DNA of 64,000 bases, taken from assembly GCA_021295955.1 (NCBI GenBank), contig JAGWBJ010000005.1:254813-318812 (forward strand). Direction: 5' to 3'. This DNA is from Dehalococcoidia bacterium. Its GTDB lineage: Bacteria > Chloroflexota > Dehalococcoidia > Lucifugimonadales > JAGWBF01. The translations under genes and the position numbers were made by a program. Below the pieces are notes generated by a model that ran no database searches, was not told where the DNA came from, and saw only the letters and a list, made by a program, of their open reading frames with translations. The first letter of the stretch is position 1; each line of letters begins with the position of its first letter. Shown one piece after another: positions 16,963-25,207 of this stretch.

Positions 16963-17631
16963 TCAGGCTTCGTCATCCTCGCCCAGCAGGTAGAAGGTCA
17001 TGGTCTGGAGGGCCAGCACCGGGTCGACGTTTCGCACCTTCACCCCGTCGGGCGCCTGGGCCGCGATGGGCGCGTAGTTGAGAATGGCCTTCACCCCCGC
17101 CCCCACCAGCCGGTCAACGACTCCCTGGGCGTGGGGTCCGGGCACACCGACGATGCCGATGCCGATGCCCCGCTCCATCACCGTCTCGTCCAGCTCCTCC
17201 ACCGGCTGCACCTTGAGGTTTCCCACCGTTCTTCCGATGATGCGGCGGTCGGCGTCGAAGGCCGCGACGACGTGGAAGCCCTCGGGCGCGAAACCCGGGT
17301 AGCTCAGCACGGCACGTCCCAGCCGTCCAACGCCCACCAGCACCACGTTCCAGCGGCGGTCGAGTCCCATGATCTCCTTGAGCTCCATGATCAGGTGCCT
17401 GACCCTGTAGCCGCGGCCCTGTTTGCCGAACCGGCCGAAATAGCTGAGGTCCTTCCTGATCTGCGCGGGCGTCACCTGCAGGATCTCGCCCAGCCGCTGA
17501 GAGCTGACGATGTTGACCCCCTGGGCCATCAGGGAGCTCAGGACCCGGATGTACTGGGGGAGGCGCATCACCACGACCTCGGGGACCCCTCCCGGTCCGG
17601 CCTGCCGAGCCACCGACCTCCCTGCCATCAT
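16963..17631 (-). CDS. rex: Redox-sensing transcriptional repressor Rex
   Basis: 222 aa. The winged-helix DNA-binding domain (about 22-85) has LPQYIRVLSSLMAQGVNIVSSQRLGEILQVTPAQIRKDLSYFGRFGKQGRGYRV, the classical Rex start. The Rossmann NAD(H)-binding domain follows with NVVLVGVGRLGRAVLSY (GxGxxG near residue 100) and a C-terminal domain-swapped helix. Rex binds operators when NADH is low and releases them as NADH rises, controlling respiratory and fermentative genes. Here it lies between the ATP synthase operon and cca, and a Rex-box-like palindrome overlaps its own -10 element, suggesting autoregulation. ATG 17631 is preceded by TAGGGGG. Confidence 0.95.
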   Translation of the reverse strand: MMAGRSVARQAGPGGVPEVVVMRLPQYIRVLSSLMAQGVNIVSSQRLGEILQVTPAQIRKDLSYFGRFGKQGRGYRVRHLIMELKEIMGLDRRWNVVLVGVGRLGRAVLSYPGFAPEGFHVVAAFDADRRIIGRTVGNLKVQPVEELDETVMERGIGIGIVGVPGPHAQGVVDRLVGAGVKAILNYAPIAAQAPDGVKVRNVDPVLALQTMTFYLLGEDDEA

Positions 17632-17656
17632 GCCCCCTATACCAGAGACGAATTCA

Positions 17657-17693
17657 ATTGGTGAATTATATCACGTGGCAGATATGCTATAAT
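17657..17693. promoter_or_regulatory. Divergent rex/cca promoter region with Rex-box-like operator
   Basis: The palindrome GTGAA-TTAT-ATCAC (17661-17674), flanked by TTG and GTG, resembles the Rex operator TTGTGAA-N4-TTCACAA with one half-site deviating. On the minus strand the same bases contain an extended -10, TG-A-TATAAT (TATAAT at 17670-17665), for rex. On the plus strand an extended -10, TG-C-TATAAT (TATAAT at 17688-17693), serves cca, with a predicted transcript start only about 7 bases before its ATG. Confidence 0.65.
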
Positions 17694-17706
17694 TGGCCCG
17701 TCCCTC

Positions 17707-18984
17707 ATGACACGCCAGCGTACTCCCCTGCCACCGGCAGACATCCCCTCCTCCCTCCATCGGTCCCTGCCACTGGAGGCGGTTGATTTGCTGGCCCCCA
17801 TATGCGCGGAGGCCCGCAACGCCGGCCTTTCCCTATACCTGGTAGGCGGGCCCGTGCGGGACCTGCTGCTGGAGAAGCCCGTCAAGGACCTGGACCTGGT
17901 GGTAGAAGGCGACGCCCAGACCCTGGCGTCCACGCTGGCCGCGAGACTGGAGGGCCGCCTCGTTGCCCGCTCCCAGTTCGGCACGGCGGCCCTGCGTCTG
18001 GGGAAGCAGTCGCTGGACTTGGTAACCGCCCGTCGCGAGACGTACCCGAGGCCCGGGGCCCTGCCCCAGGTCACACCCAGCTCCATCGAGGACGACCTGG
18101 CCCGCCGGGACTTCACCATCAACGCCATGGCCCTTCCCCTGACGGGACCGGCGAAGGGCGGACTCCTGGACCCCCATGGGGGGCGGGCCGACCTCTCGGC
18201 GGGGGTCATCCGAGTCCTGCACCACGCGAGCTTCATCGACGACCCTACGCGCGTCCTGAGGGCCCTCCGCTACGAGCAGAGGCTGGGCTACCGGCTGGAT
18301 GAGGCCACGGAGCGGCGGCTGATGGAAGCCCTGGACACGGGGGCCATGGACACCCTGAGCGGAGACCGCCTCAGGAAAGAGCTGTCGGCGGTGCTCCGGG
18401 AGGCCGAGCCCCACCGGGCCCTCCGCCGCTGCGCGGAGCTAGCCGTCCTGACGGCCATCCACCCGGCCATGGGGAACGACTCCGCCGTCGCCGCCCTCGC
18501 CGGGTCCGGGGAAGCTTTCTCGCCCCTGGAGTACCTGGCCGCACTGTCCTTTCCGTCATCGAAGGAGCAGGGGATGTCGTTGGTCCATCGCCTTCGCATG
18601 CCCGCCACATGGAAGAAGGTCGTCGAGGACACCGCTGCCGTGAGACTCGACGTGGCCCCGAACATCGCCGGTGGACCCGACTACACCAGGTCGGCCCTGT
18701 ACCTGGTGCTGGAGCCCTACGCACCCGAGGCCCTCCGGGTAAACGCCATCATGGCCGAGGACCCTGCCGTCGGAAGGGCCCTGAAGTCGTACCTTGACGA
18801 TATGCGTTATGTAAAGCCACTACTCAAGGGGGGCGACCTGGTCTCCATCGGGTTCCCCCAGGGTCCCCTGGTTGGGGACGCGCTACGGGAGCTGCAGTCG
18901 GCCCGGCTGGACGGCCTGGTCACGACCCGGGACGACGAGATCAAGACCGCCGAGGGATACCTCGCATCGAGGAGAGCCGGTTGA
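17707..18984 (+). CDS. cca: CCA tRNA nucleotidyltransferase / poly(A) polymerase family protein
   Basis: 425 aa class II nucleotidyltransferase. It has the motif-A region LYLVGGPVRDLLL with KDLDLVVEGDA (catalytic D-x-D), motif B RRDFTINAMALPL, DPHGGRADLSAGVIRVLH, and the nucleotide-recognition helix DDPTRVLRALRYEQRLGYRLDE. The C-terminal part is helical and less conserved. No HD domain or CBS/DHH domains are seen, so it is the short bacterial form. It adds or repairs CCA tails, or in some lineages adds A or CC only; sequence alone does not separate these. The tRNA-Sec gene in this window already encodes its CCA. The leader is almost absent (see the promoter region). Confidence 0.88.
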   Translation: MTRQRTPLPPADIPSSLHRSLPLEAVDLLAPICAEARNAGLSLYLVGGPVRDLLLEKPVKDLDLVVEGDAQTLASTLAARLEGRLVARSQFGTAALRLGKQSLDLVTARRETYPRPGALPQVTPSSIEDDLARRDFTINAMALPLTGPAKGGLLDPHGGRADLSAGVIRVLHHASFIDDPTRVLRALRYEQRLGYRLDEATERRLMEALDTGAMDTLSGDRLRKELSAVLREAEPHRALRRCAELAVLTAIHPAMGNDSAVAALAGSGEAFSPLEYLAALSFPSSKEQGMSLVHRLRMPATWKKVVEDTAAVRLDVAPNIAGGPDYTRSALYLVLEPYAPEALRVNAIMAEDPAVGRALKSYLDDMRYVKPLLKGGDLVSIGFPQGPLVGDALRELQSARLDGLVTTRDDEIKTAEGYLASRRAG

Positions 18985-19193
18985 TCGAACAAGACGAGAC
19001 CTGCATCGTCTGCTCAGGGCCGCTGGACGAGCACCACCAGGCTTCCTGCCAGATGTGCGGGGGCAAGTTCCACCAGCCCTGGAGCGTGGACGTGGATATA
19101 CCCCAGTGCGGCCGTATCGCCAGCCACGACGAGGCCCTGGCATTGGTGTTCCTCTGCCACAACTGCTATCAGGCGCTTCAAGAAGGCTCTTAA
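18981..19193 (+). CDS. Small cysteine-rich putative zinc protein
   Basis: 70 aa starting at TTG 18981, which overlaps the cca stop codon in a TTGA arrangement and has a GAGGAG site upstream. Cysteines are arranged as C-x2-C (CIVC, residues 8-11), an H-H pair at 18-19, C-x2-C (CQMC), H (KFHQPW), and C-x2-C (CHNC), resembling a treble-clef or RING/FYVE-like two-zinc fold. The segment CSGPLDEHHQASCQMCGGKFHQPWS is the clearest signature. It ends in TAA. I do not recognise a named family. Overlap with cca suggests co-expression, but no function can be assigned. Confidence 0.75.
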   Translation: MIEQDETCIVCSGPLDEHHQASCQMCGGKFHQPWSVDVDIPQCGRIASHDEALALVFLCHNCYQALQEGS

Positions 19194-19226
19194 AAGGGGA
19201 CTGGGCCCGCAACGGGAGGACAGGGC

Positions 19227-20264
19227 ATGAAGGCGGTTTTCATACAAGAGCACGGCGGACCGGAGGTCTTGACCTCCGGTGAGCTGCCGGAGCCCATGGT
19301 ACGAGACGGCCTTGTGAAGGTCCGGGTAAAGGCCGGCTCCCTGAACCGGTTGGACGTCTACACTAGGACCGGGGTCCGGGGCATGCGCCGGGAGTTTCCG
19401 CCTCCGCTGGTGCTCGGAGGCGACTGCGCCGGGGAGGTCGCGGAGGTCGGAGGCGGCGTGCAGGGACTCGGCGCGGGCGACCGGGTGGTGGTCAACCCCA
19501 ACATCACCTGCGGCGACTGTGCCCGGTGCCTGGCCGGTGAGGACGACCTCTGCCCGGCCATCCAAATGCTGGGCTCGGCCCTGGACGGCAGCTACGCCGA
19601 GTACGTCGTGGTCCCGGCCGCCAACGTCCACCCAATCGCCGACCACGTCTCCTACGAGGACGCCGCGGCGGTCCCGACGACCTTTCTGCCCATGTGGAAC
19701 ATGCTAGTGCGGCGGGGAGGGCTGAAACCGTGGGAGACTGTCCTGGTGCTGTCGGCGTCTGCAGGGGTCGGCGCCGCCGCGATACAGGTGGCCAAAAACG
19801 TCATCGGCGCAAGGGTCATCGCCACCACCAGCACGGCGGACAAGGCGGCCAGAGCGCGGGAGACGGGCGCGGACGAGGTGATCAACTACACCGAGGAGGA
19901 CATCACCAAGAGGGCCCGCGAGCTGACGGGGGGAGCGGGGGTGGACATGGTCGTCGACCACGTGGGCGCCGAGTTCTTTGCGGCCGCGTACAGCGCGCTG
20001 AGGCCCGGCGGCAGATACGGCAACTGCGGCGTCACCACGGGATACAAGTACGACCTGCACATGGGAGCGATGTTCACCAGGCATCTCAGTGTGTTCGGCG
20101 TCTTCATGGGCACCAAGGAAGACATGCGGCAGATAGTGGAGATGGTGAACCGGGGCAAGGTCCACTCCACCATCCACCGGACCTTCCCCCTGGAGAACGC
20201 CGCCGACGCCCATCGCGCCATGGAGGAGCGGAACTTCTTCGGGAAGCTTCTGCTGGTGCAGTAG
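19227..20264 (+). CDS. Zinc-type alcohol dehydrogenase / quinone oxidoreductase (MDR superfamily)
   Basis: 345 aa medium-chain dehydrogenase/reductase. The N-terminal GroES-like domain has GSLNRLDVYTRTG and PLVLGGDCAGEVAEVGGGV. The four structural-zinc cysteines are in NITCGDCARCLAGEDDLC (about 93-107). The Rossmann domain has VLVLSASAGVGAAAIQVAKNVIGARVIATTST and EVINYTEEDITKRARELTGGAGVDMVVDHVG. The catalytic-zinc ligands are incomplete (D where many ADHs have the first Cys/His), so a quinone- or enone-reductase role is as likely as alcohol oxidation. It has a GGGAGGACAGGGC ribosome-binding site. It probably forms a transcription unit with the small zinc protein upstream. Confidence 0.88.
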   Translation: MKAVFIQEHGGPEVLTSGELPEPMVRDGLVKVRVKAGSLNRLDVYTRTGVRGMRREFPPPLVLGGDCAGEVAEVGGGVQGLGAGDRVVVNPNITCGDCARCLAGEDDLCPAIQMLGSALDGSYAEYVVVPAANVHPIADHVSYEDAAAVPTTFLPMWNMLVRRGGLKPWETVLVLSASAGVGAAAIQVAKNVIGARVIATTSTADKAARARETGADEVINYTEEDITKRARELTGGAGVDMVVDHVGAEFFAAAYSALRPGGRYGNCGVTTGYKYDLHMGAMFTRHLSVFGVFMGTKEDMRQIVEMVNRGKVHSTIHRTFPLENAADAHRAMEERNFFGKLLLVQ

Positions 20265-20358
20265 TACCTGCGTCGGGGGCGCCGGGCGCACACCGCTTGT
20301 ACATTGGCCCAGGCGGAAGATCTGACGATCTCCAATAGGACGGGAGGAGGCCGGCAAG

Positions 20359-21336
20359 ATGGCGATAATGATAACGGGGGGCACCGGGTTCCTGGGATCC
20401 TATCTGGCCCGTCACCTGGTGGAGGAGAAGGGAGAGTCGGACCTGGTCCTGTTCGAGAAGTACCCGGACCTCTCGCGGGTGGACGACATACGAGACCGGG
20501 TAACCGTAGTCCAGGGCGACGTGCTGGAGCCTCTGGAGGTCCTCACCGCCATCCAGCGCCATGACGTGGACCGGGTGGCCCACCTGGCCTACATCCTCAG
20601 CGAACCGGCCGACGGCAAGATGCGGCCCTACGTCGACGTACAGTGTATGGGAATGATCAACGTTTTCGAGGCGTGCCTCATGCAGGGCGTAAAGAGAGTG
20701 TGCTTCGCCAGCTCCGCCGCCGTGTTCGCCGGCCATCCGGACCAGGACCGGGATTTCCACGACGACGACCCGCCGATGCCGGACACCATCTACGGTGCGT
20801 GCAAGAACTGGGGCGACCATATAGCCCAGGTGTACCAACGCAGGTACGGGCTGGATACCGTCGGCCTGCGTCCCGCCTCGGTGTTCGGTCTGGGGCGTGG
20901 GCAGAGAGGCTCCTGGTCCAGCGGTCTGGCGGGGTTGGCCGATACCCCCCACTTCATGGTGTTGCCCGAGCTGGCCGCCCTGGGCCAGCCCATCGAGATG
21001 CCTCCCGCCCACCAGATGATAGACTGGATGTACGCCGCTGACGCGGCGGAGGCGTGGCACCTGGTCCTCACCGTTCAGGACCCCAAGCACCGGATGTTCA
21101 ACATGGTATCCGAGCGGCGGCGCATCGGCGACGTCACCGCCCACCTGCGTAATATACTGCCCGACTCGGAGATCAGCGTAAGCTCAACCCCCACCACCAT
21201 GACCCCCCTGCTGAACAACGACCGGCTGGTCAACGAGCTGGGGTTCAGGGCGCGGTACACCATGGAGGGCGGAATGACCCACTACCTGAACATGGTCCGA
21301 GAGCGCGCCGGGCTGCCTCCAGTCGCCCCCGCATAA
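20359..21336 (+). CDS. NAD-dependent epimerase/dehydratase family protein (extended SDR)
   Basis: 325 aa. The nucleotide-binding motif is TGGTGFLGSYLARHL (6-20), with a DDIRDRVTVVQGDVLEP acidic segment. The catalytic Ser is in CFASSAAVFAG and the Tyr-Lys pair is in YGACKNWGDHIAQ (Y-x3-K). LRPASVFGLGRGQRGSW and MIDWMYAADAAEAWHLVL are the usual substrate-domain elements. Enzymes of this type act on nucleotide sugars or on hydroxyl/keto compounds such as uronates; the substrate is not determinable. It has a GGGAGGAGG site and is separated by 94 bases from the upstream dehydrogenase. It converges on the OGG-like gene with no clear terminator. Confidence 0.87.
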   Translation: MAIMITGGTGFLGSYLARHLVEEKGESDLVLFEKYPDLSRVDDIRDRVTVVQGDVLEPLEVLTAIQRHDVDRVAHLAYILSEPADGKMRPYVDVQCMGMINVFEACLMQGVKRVCFASSAAVFAGHPDQDRDFHDDDPPMPDTIYGACKNWGDHIAQVYQRRYGLDTVGLRPASVFGLGRGQRGSWSSGLAGLADTPHFMVLPELAALGQPIEMPPAHQMIDWMYAADAAEAWHLVLTVQDPKHRMFNMVSERRRIGDVTAHLRNILPDSEISVSSTPTTMTPLLNNDRLVNELGFRARYTMEGGMTHYLNMVRERAGLPPVAPA

Positions 21337-21401
21337 CCAGCCGCCGGCGGACCGGCCGTCTCCCACCGTAGTGCTCCGCGGGGAGGAAGCGCCTGGAACG
21401 C

Positions 21402-22316
21402 CTAGCCGGGCCTCGGCCTGCCCATGAGCCTTCGCCCGTGGAACAGGTACAACTCCGCGTAGCCGGCCCACCGCCCGAAATGGTCCCGGGCCCATGCCGC
21501 CATCTTCCCGTCAGGAGGGCTCTTCCGTCCATCGAAGTACCACTCCCTCAGCGCCCTCCGGACCCACACGTCCACGGGGAACGCCTCAAGCTGGTCCAGC
21601 GAGTGGAGCAGTATGCAGTCGGCTATCTTGGGCCCGATACCCGGCAGCTCCATCAGCCGCTCATGGGCCTCGGGGTAGGCCATTCGTCTGAGGGCCTCCA
21701 GGTCCAGGGCTCCCTCGGCCACGGCCGTGGCGGCCGCGGCCACGTACGGCGCCCTGAAGCCCAGTCCCAAGCCTCGGAGACGCCGCTCACCGACCTGGGC
21801 AAGCTCGGGAGGGCCCGGCAGGGTGAACCGGACGTGCCCGTCCACCACCAGACGCCGCCCGTAGGCCTCCGCTATGGACTCCACGTTGGCGTGAATGCGC
21901 GCCAGGTTCGAGTTCGCCGAGCAGATGAACGAGACCATGCACTCCCAGGGGTCCACCCGGAGGAGGCGCAGCCCGGGATACAGTCCCACCATCTCGGCCA
22001 CCCTGGGGTCGCGGGAGATGTCGGTGCGGATGCTCTCGATGTCGTCGTCCAAGCGAAAGAAGCGCCCTATCTGGGGGGCCAGGTCATGCCCGCCGGCGAT
22101 AGCCGGGCTGAACTCCAGGCAGACGGCCGCCGACGGGCCCAGGCGCGTGGACCTGATCTTGACCAGGTTGTCGTACACGATGCCCCAGTGCCATTCGGCC
22201 CCATGTCCGTCCCTGCGCCACCTGTGGGACTGGCCGCTATGGACGCTGGCCTCGAGGTCGAAGGAGTGGCCGACCTCGAGCCGGGCCGTACCTGGAACAG
22301 TAGTCGGTCCGTCCAT
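21402..22316 (-). CDS. OGG1-like 8-oxoguanine DNA glycosylase/lyase
   Basis: 304 aa. An N-terminal beta domain like that of OGG1 (SVHSGQSHRWRR, corresponding to the QSFRW element) is followed by the helix WECMVSFICSANSNLARIH. The helix-hairpin-helix LMELPGIGPKIADCILLHSLDQLEAFPVDVWV supplies the catalytic lysine K230 and the aspartate D249. It excises 8-oxo-G and cleaves the abasic strand. The start codon lies one base after the stop of the helicase gene, so the two are almost certainly co-transcribed, giving a repair-oriented operon with the PHP phosphoesterase. Eukaryote-type OGG1 architecture is present in a minority of bacteria. Confidence 0.88.
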   Translation of the reverse strand: MDGPTTVPGTARLEVGHSFDLEASVHSGQSHRWRRDGHGAEWHWGIVYDNLVKIRSTRLGPSAAVCLEFSPAIAGGHDLAPQIGRFFRLDDDIESIRTDISRDPRVAEMVGLYPGLRLLRVDPWECMVSFICSANSNLARIHANVESIAEAYGRRLVVDGHVRFTLPGPPELAQVGERRLRGLGLGFRAPYVAAAATAVAEGALDLEALRRMAYPEAHERLMELPGIGPKIADCILLHSLDQLEAFPVDVWVRRALREWYFDGRKSPPDGKMAAWARDHFGRWAGYAELYLFHGRRLMGRPRPG

Positions 22317-22317
22317 G

Positions 22318-25146
22318 CTAGACCGTTACTTCACGCCGGACCCAGCGGCCAGCATACTCCGGGATCGAAGAGACGGGTCCCTGCTTGACCGTACATGGAG
22401 GCATGGACTCCAGGAAGGCCCTTCCATAGGCACGGGATACGATACGGTTGTCCAGCACGACGATGGCCCCCCGGTCCTGGCTGCCCCGTATGAGGCGTCC
22501 TATCCCCTGGCGGAGGCGCAGAATCGCCTGGGGCAGCGCGTACTCGTGAAACCCGTCCTCGTACTCTCCCGACCGGGCTGCGAAGATGGGGTCCGTAGGC
22601 ACGTGGAAGGGGAGTCGGCCGATGACCAACGCCTTGAGAATCCCCCCGGCCAAGTCCACGCCCTCCCACAGGCTGCTGGTGCCCAGAATGACCGACGAGG
22701 GGGACTCGCTGAACTCCTGCACTATCTGCCTGGGCGACCCGTCCACGCCCTGGGCCAGCACCCTGATGCCCTCCGCCTCCAGCTGGGACCGGACTCCCCT
22801 GGCGGTGGCCCTCAGCGCCGCGTGGGAGGTGAACAGCACCAGGGTACGGCCCTCCAGCTCCCGGGCGAGCCCGACCACCAGGCGGTCCGCCGCCGGCTGA
22901 AATCCGGGACTCGTCGGGGTGGGGATGTCCTTGGGTATCAGTATCACCGCGGCCCTTTTGTAGTCGAAGGGCGATCCGACTATCAACTCCCCGGTCTCCT
23001 GCAGGCCGACCCGGTCCCTCATGTAGTCCAGCGTCCCTTGGGAGCCCAGCGTTGCGCTGGTGAGCACCACGGAGCGCTTCTTGGAGAAGAGCTGCTCGTC
23101 CAGGTCCACTCCCACGTTCAGGGGCGCCGAGTGGAGGACGATGTTGTACTGACCCTCGGGGCCGCCTCCGAAGTCCGTTGCACGCTCCATCCAGTCGATC
23201 CGTTGGGAGTCGGCGGGCGCCACCAGGAAGGTCCGAAGCTTCTCTCGCAGCTCTTCCAGGCCATCCTGCCAGGTGGCCAGCTCCACCGCCATCGACTCCA
23301 CGTCGGCGGGTCCGTCGGCAGGGAGGGTCTCCAGGAAGGACGCTACACTGTTCACATGGCGGACGGCCTCGTCCAGGACAACGTCCAGGTTCTCCCACGC
23401 CACCTCCAGCTCCGACCAGCCGGGTTGGGCCCTGGTGCTCCGCGTCACCGGCAGGCGGTCCCGGTCCTCCTGCTGTTGTGCCAGGAAACGGTCGGCCATG
23501 CTCCACAGCCTGTCCCACGAACCCCTCACCTGACGGGACCAGTGGGCCTGAAGCCGGTCGGCCGCCTCCTGCCCCCGCCGCGCCTGGCCCTCGGGCAGGC
23601 CCGAGCCCCGGGCCGCGGCCACTGCGCCGGCCACGAGCTTCCCCAGGGCGTCGGACTCGTCCCCCAGCCTGCCCTGGGATATCTGAAAGCCAAGCTGCCG
23701 GGTCGCCTCCTCCTCCAGGTGATGGGCCTCGTCCACGATCAGGTGGTCGTAGGCGGGCAATACCCCTCCGCCCATCGCCAGGTCCGACAGCAGGAGGGCG
23801 TGGTTCACGACGACGACGTGGGCGGCCTCGGCCCGGTCCCGGGCGGAGCGGAGGAAGCAGGGGCCCTCGCCGCGCATCCCCGGGCAGCGCCCCTTGTCGG
23901 CTGCCGAGACGCGGCCCCATGCGGGGCCGTCCCTCCCCGACAGGTTGATCTCCCCCCTGTCTCCCGTGCGCGTGCCCTGGAGCCATACGAGGGTCTTGGC
24001 CAGCAGGCGGGCGTCTTCCGCCGTGAGGTCCTCGCCACGGGCCAGGAGACCCCACCGGCGCAGGCACAGGTAGTTGGCCCGCCCTTTCAATGGCGCCACC
24101 TGTAGCTGCCCCTGGGGGATGACCCCGTTGTCTTCCAGGGCCTTGCTCAAGGCAGGTACGTCCTTGTTCAGGAGCTGCTCCTGGAGGTTGATGGTGTTGG
24201 TGGACACGACCACCCTGGACCCGTTGCTCACCGAGTGGGAGATAGCCGGCAGCAGGTATGCCAGGGACTTGCCCACGCCGGTGCCCGCCTCGACCATCAG
24301 GTGGCTGCCGGAGTTGAAGGCCTCCGCCACGGCCTTCATCATCTCCGCCTGCTGGGGCCGCCACTCGAACCCCGGAAGGGTCCTGGAGAGGAGGCCTCCG
24401 GGGCCCAGGTGCGCCTCCATCTCCTCCACGTCCACGGGGACCATGGGCTGGGTGGGCCTTAACGCCGGGCCTGAGCGGGACAGACGGGACTCCAGCGTCC
24501 CCACGTCCAGGCCGTCCAGACCCACACCGGACGCCGGCGGGACCGGCAGCCGGGCGGGCGCTGAGAAGAGCCGGGCGACGGGCCACTTGGCCCGGCTCGC
24601 GAGGTCCCGTATCGACGCCATAGTGCCCGGTTCCAGCTTCCGCGCCATGGACAGCAGGGCCAGGAACACCAGCCGCGTCGCCTGAGCGTCGTCCAGGGCG
24701 CGGTGGGAACGGGCCTGGTCGACGGCGAGCTGCACCGACAGCTTGGCGAGAGAGTAGCTGGTGGTGGAGGGCAGCAGGATCGATGCCAGGTCCCAGGTGT
24801 CGTAGGCGTCACCAGGGAGGGGCAGTCCGTTCCGTGAAAGGAAGTCGAGGTCGAAGGTCACGTTGTGTCCCACCACCGGGAGGCCGCCGACGAACTCCTG
24901 GACATCCCCAGCCACGACGGCAAAGGCAGGGGCCCTGTCTACCTCACGCTGGCCGATGCCGGTGAGCCTCTGGACGAACTCTGGGAGCTTTCGGTAGGGG
25001 TTTACGAGAGTCTGATATACGTCCAAGACCCGGTCTTCTTGGAATTTGACGGCCCCCACCTCTATGATGGCGTCCCGTTCGGCGTTGAGTCCGGTGGTCT
25101 CCAGGTCCAGTGCTACGTATCTGGCCGCCGAGTCCCCAGGCTCCAT
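22318..25146 (-). CDS. dinG: DinG-type Fe-S helicase with N-terminal DnaQ-like 3'-5' exonuclease
   Basis: About 942 aa. The exonuclease domain (first 170 residues) has ALDLETTGLN (Exo I, D-x-E), VGHNVTFDLDFL (Exo II) and HRALDDAQATRLVF (Exo III). The XPD/DinG helicase follows: P-loop EAGTGVGKSLAYLLPA; four cysteines for the 4Fe-4S cluster in NYLCLRR, GRCPGMRGEGPCF and nearby; VVNHALLL; DEAH box VDEAHHLEEEA; and a C-terminal motor domain ending with QGIGRLIRGSQDRGAIVVLDNR. The fusion is like that of Firmicutes DinG. I chose ATG 25146; the frame is open to GTG 25179, which has no ribosome-binding site. It is 61 bases downstream of the PHP gene and is followed directly by the OGG-like gene. Confidence 0.93.
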   Translation of the reverse strand: MEPGDSAARYVALDLETTGLNAERDAIIEVGAVKFQEDRVLDVYQTLVNPYRKLPEFVQRLTGIGQREVDRAPAFAVVAGDVQEFVGGLPVVGHNVTFDLDFLSRNGLPLPGDAYDTWDLASILLPSTTSYSLAKLSVQLAVDQARSHRALDDAQATRLVFLALLSMARKLEPGTMASIRDLASRAKWPVARLFSAPARLPVPPASGVGLDGLDVGTLESRLSRSGPALRPTQPMVPVDVEEMEAHLGPGGLLSRTLPGFEWRPQQAEMMKAVAEAFNSGSHLMVEAGTGVGKSLAYLLPAISHSVSNGSRVVVSTNTINLQEQLLNKDVPALSKALEDNGVIPQGQLQVAPLKGRANYLCLRRWGLLARGEDLTAEDARLLAKTLVWLQGTRTGDRGEINLSGRDGPAWGRVSAADKGRCPGMRGEGPCFLRSARDRAEAAHVVVVNHALLLSDLAMGGGVLPAYDHLIVDEAHHLEEEATRQLGFQISQGRLGDESDALGKLVAGAVAAARGSGLPEGQARRGQEAADRLQAHWSRQVRGSWDRLWSMADRFLAQQQEDRDRLPVTRSTRAQPGWSELEVAWENLDVVLDEAVRHVNSVASFLETLPADGPADVESMAVELATWQDGLEELREKLRTFLVAPADSQRIDWMERATDFGGGPEGQYNIVLHSAPLNVGVDLDEQLFSKKRSVVLTSATLGSQGTLDYMRDRVGLQETGELIVGSPFDYKRAAVILIPKDIPTPTSPGFQPAADRLVVGLARELEGRTLVLFTSHAALRATARGVRSQLEAEGIRVLAQGVDGSPRQIVQEFSESPSSVILGTSSLWEGVDLAGGILKALVIGRLPFHVPTDPIFAARSGEYEDGFHEYALPQAILRLRQGIGRLIRGSQDRGAIVVLDNRIVSRAYGRAFLESMPPCTVKQGPVSSIPEYAGRWVRREVTV

Positions 25147-25207
25147 CCCACCCCACAGGTCCTCTCTTCCGGTCAACACCTGGCTCTCAGCCTTCGCCGT
25201 CGAAGTA

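Noticed and set aside
21895..24105. 736-codon open frame on the plus strand
   Set aside because: Antisense to the glycosylase and DinG-type genes, no recognisable domain, composition typical of shadow frames.
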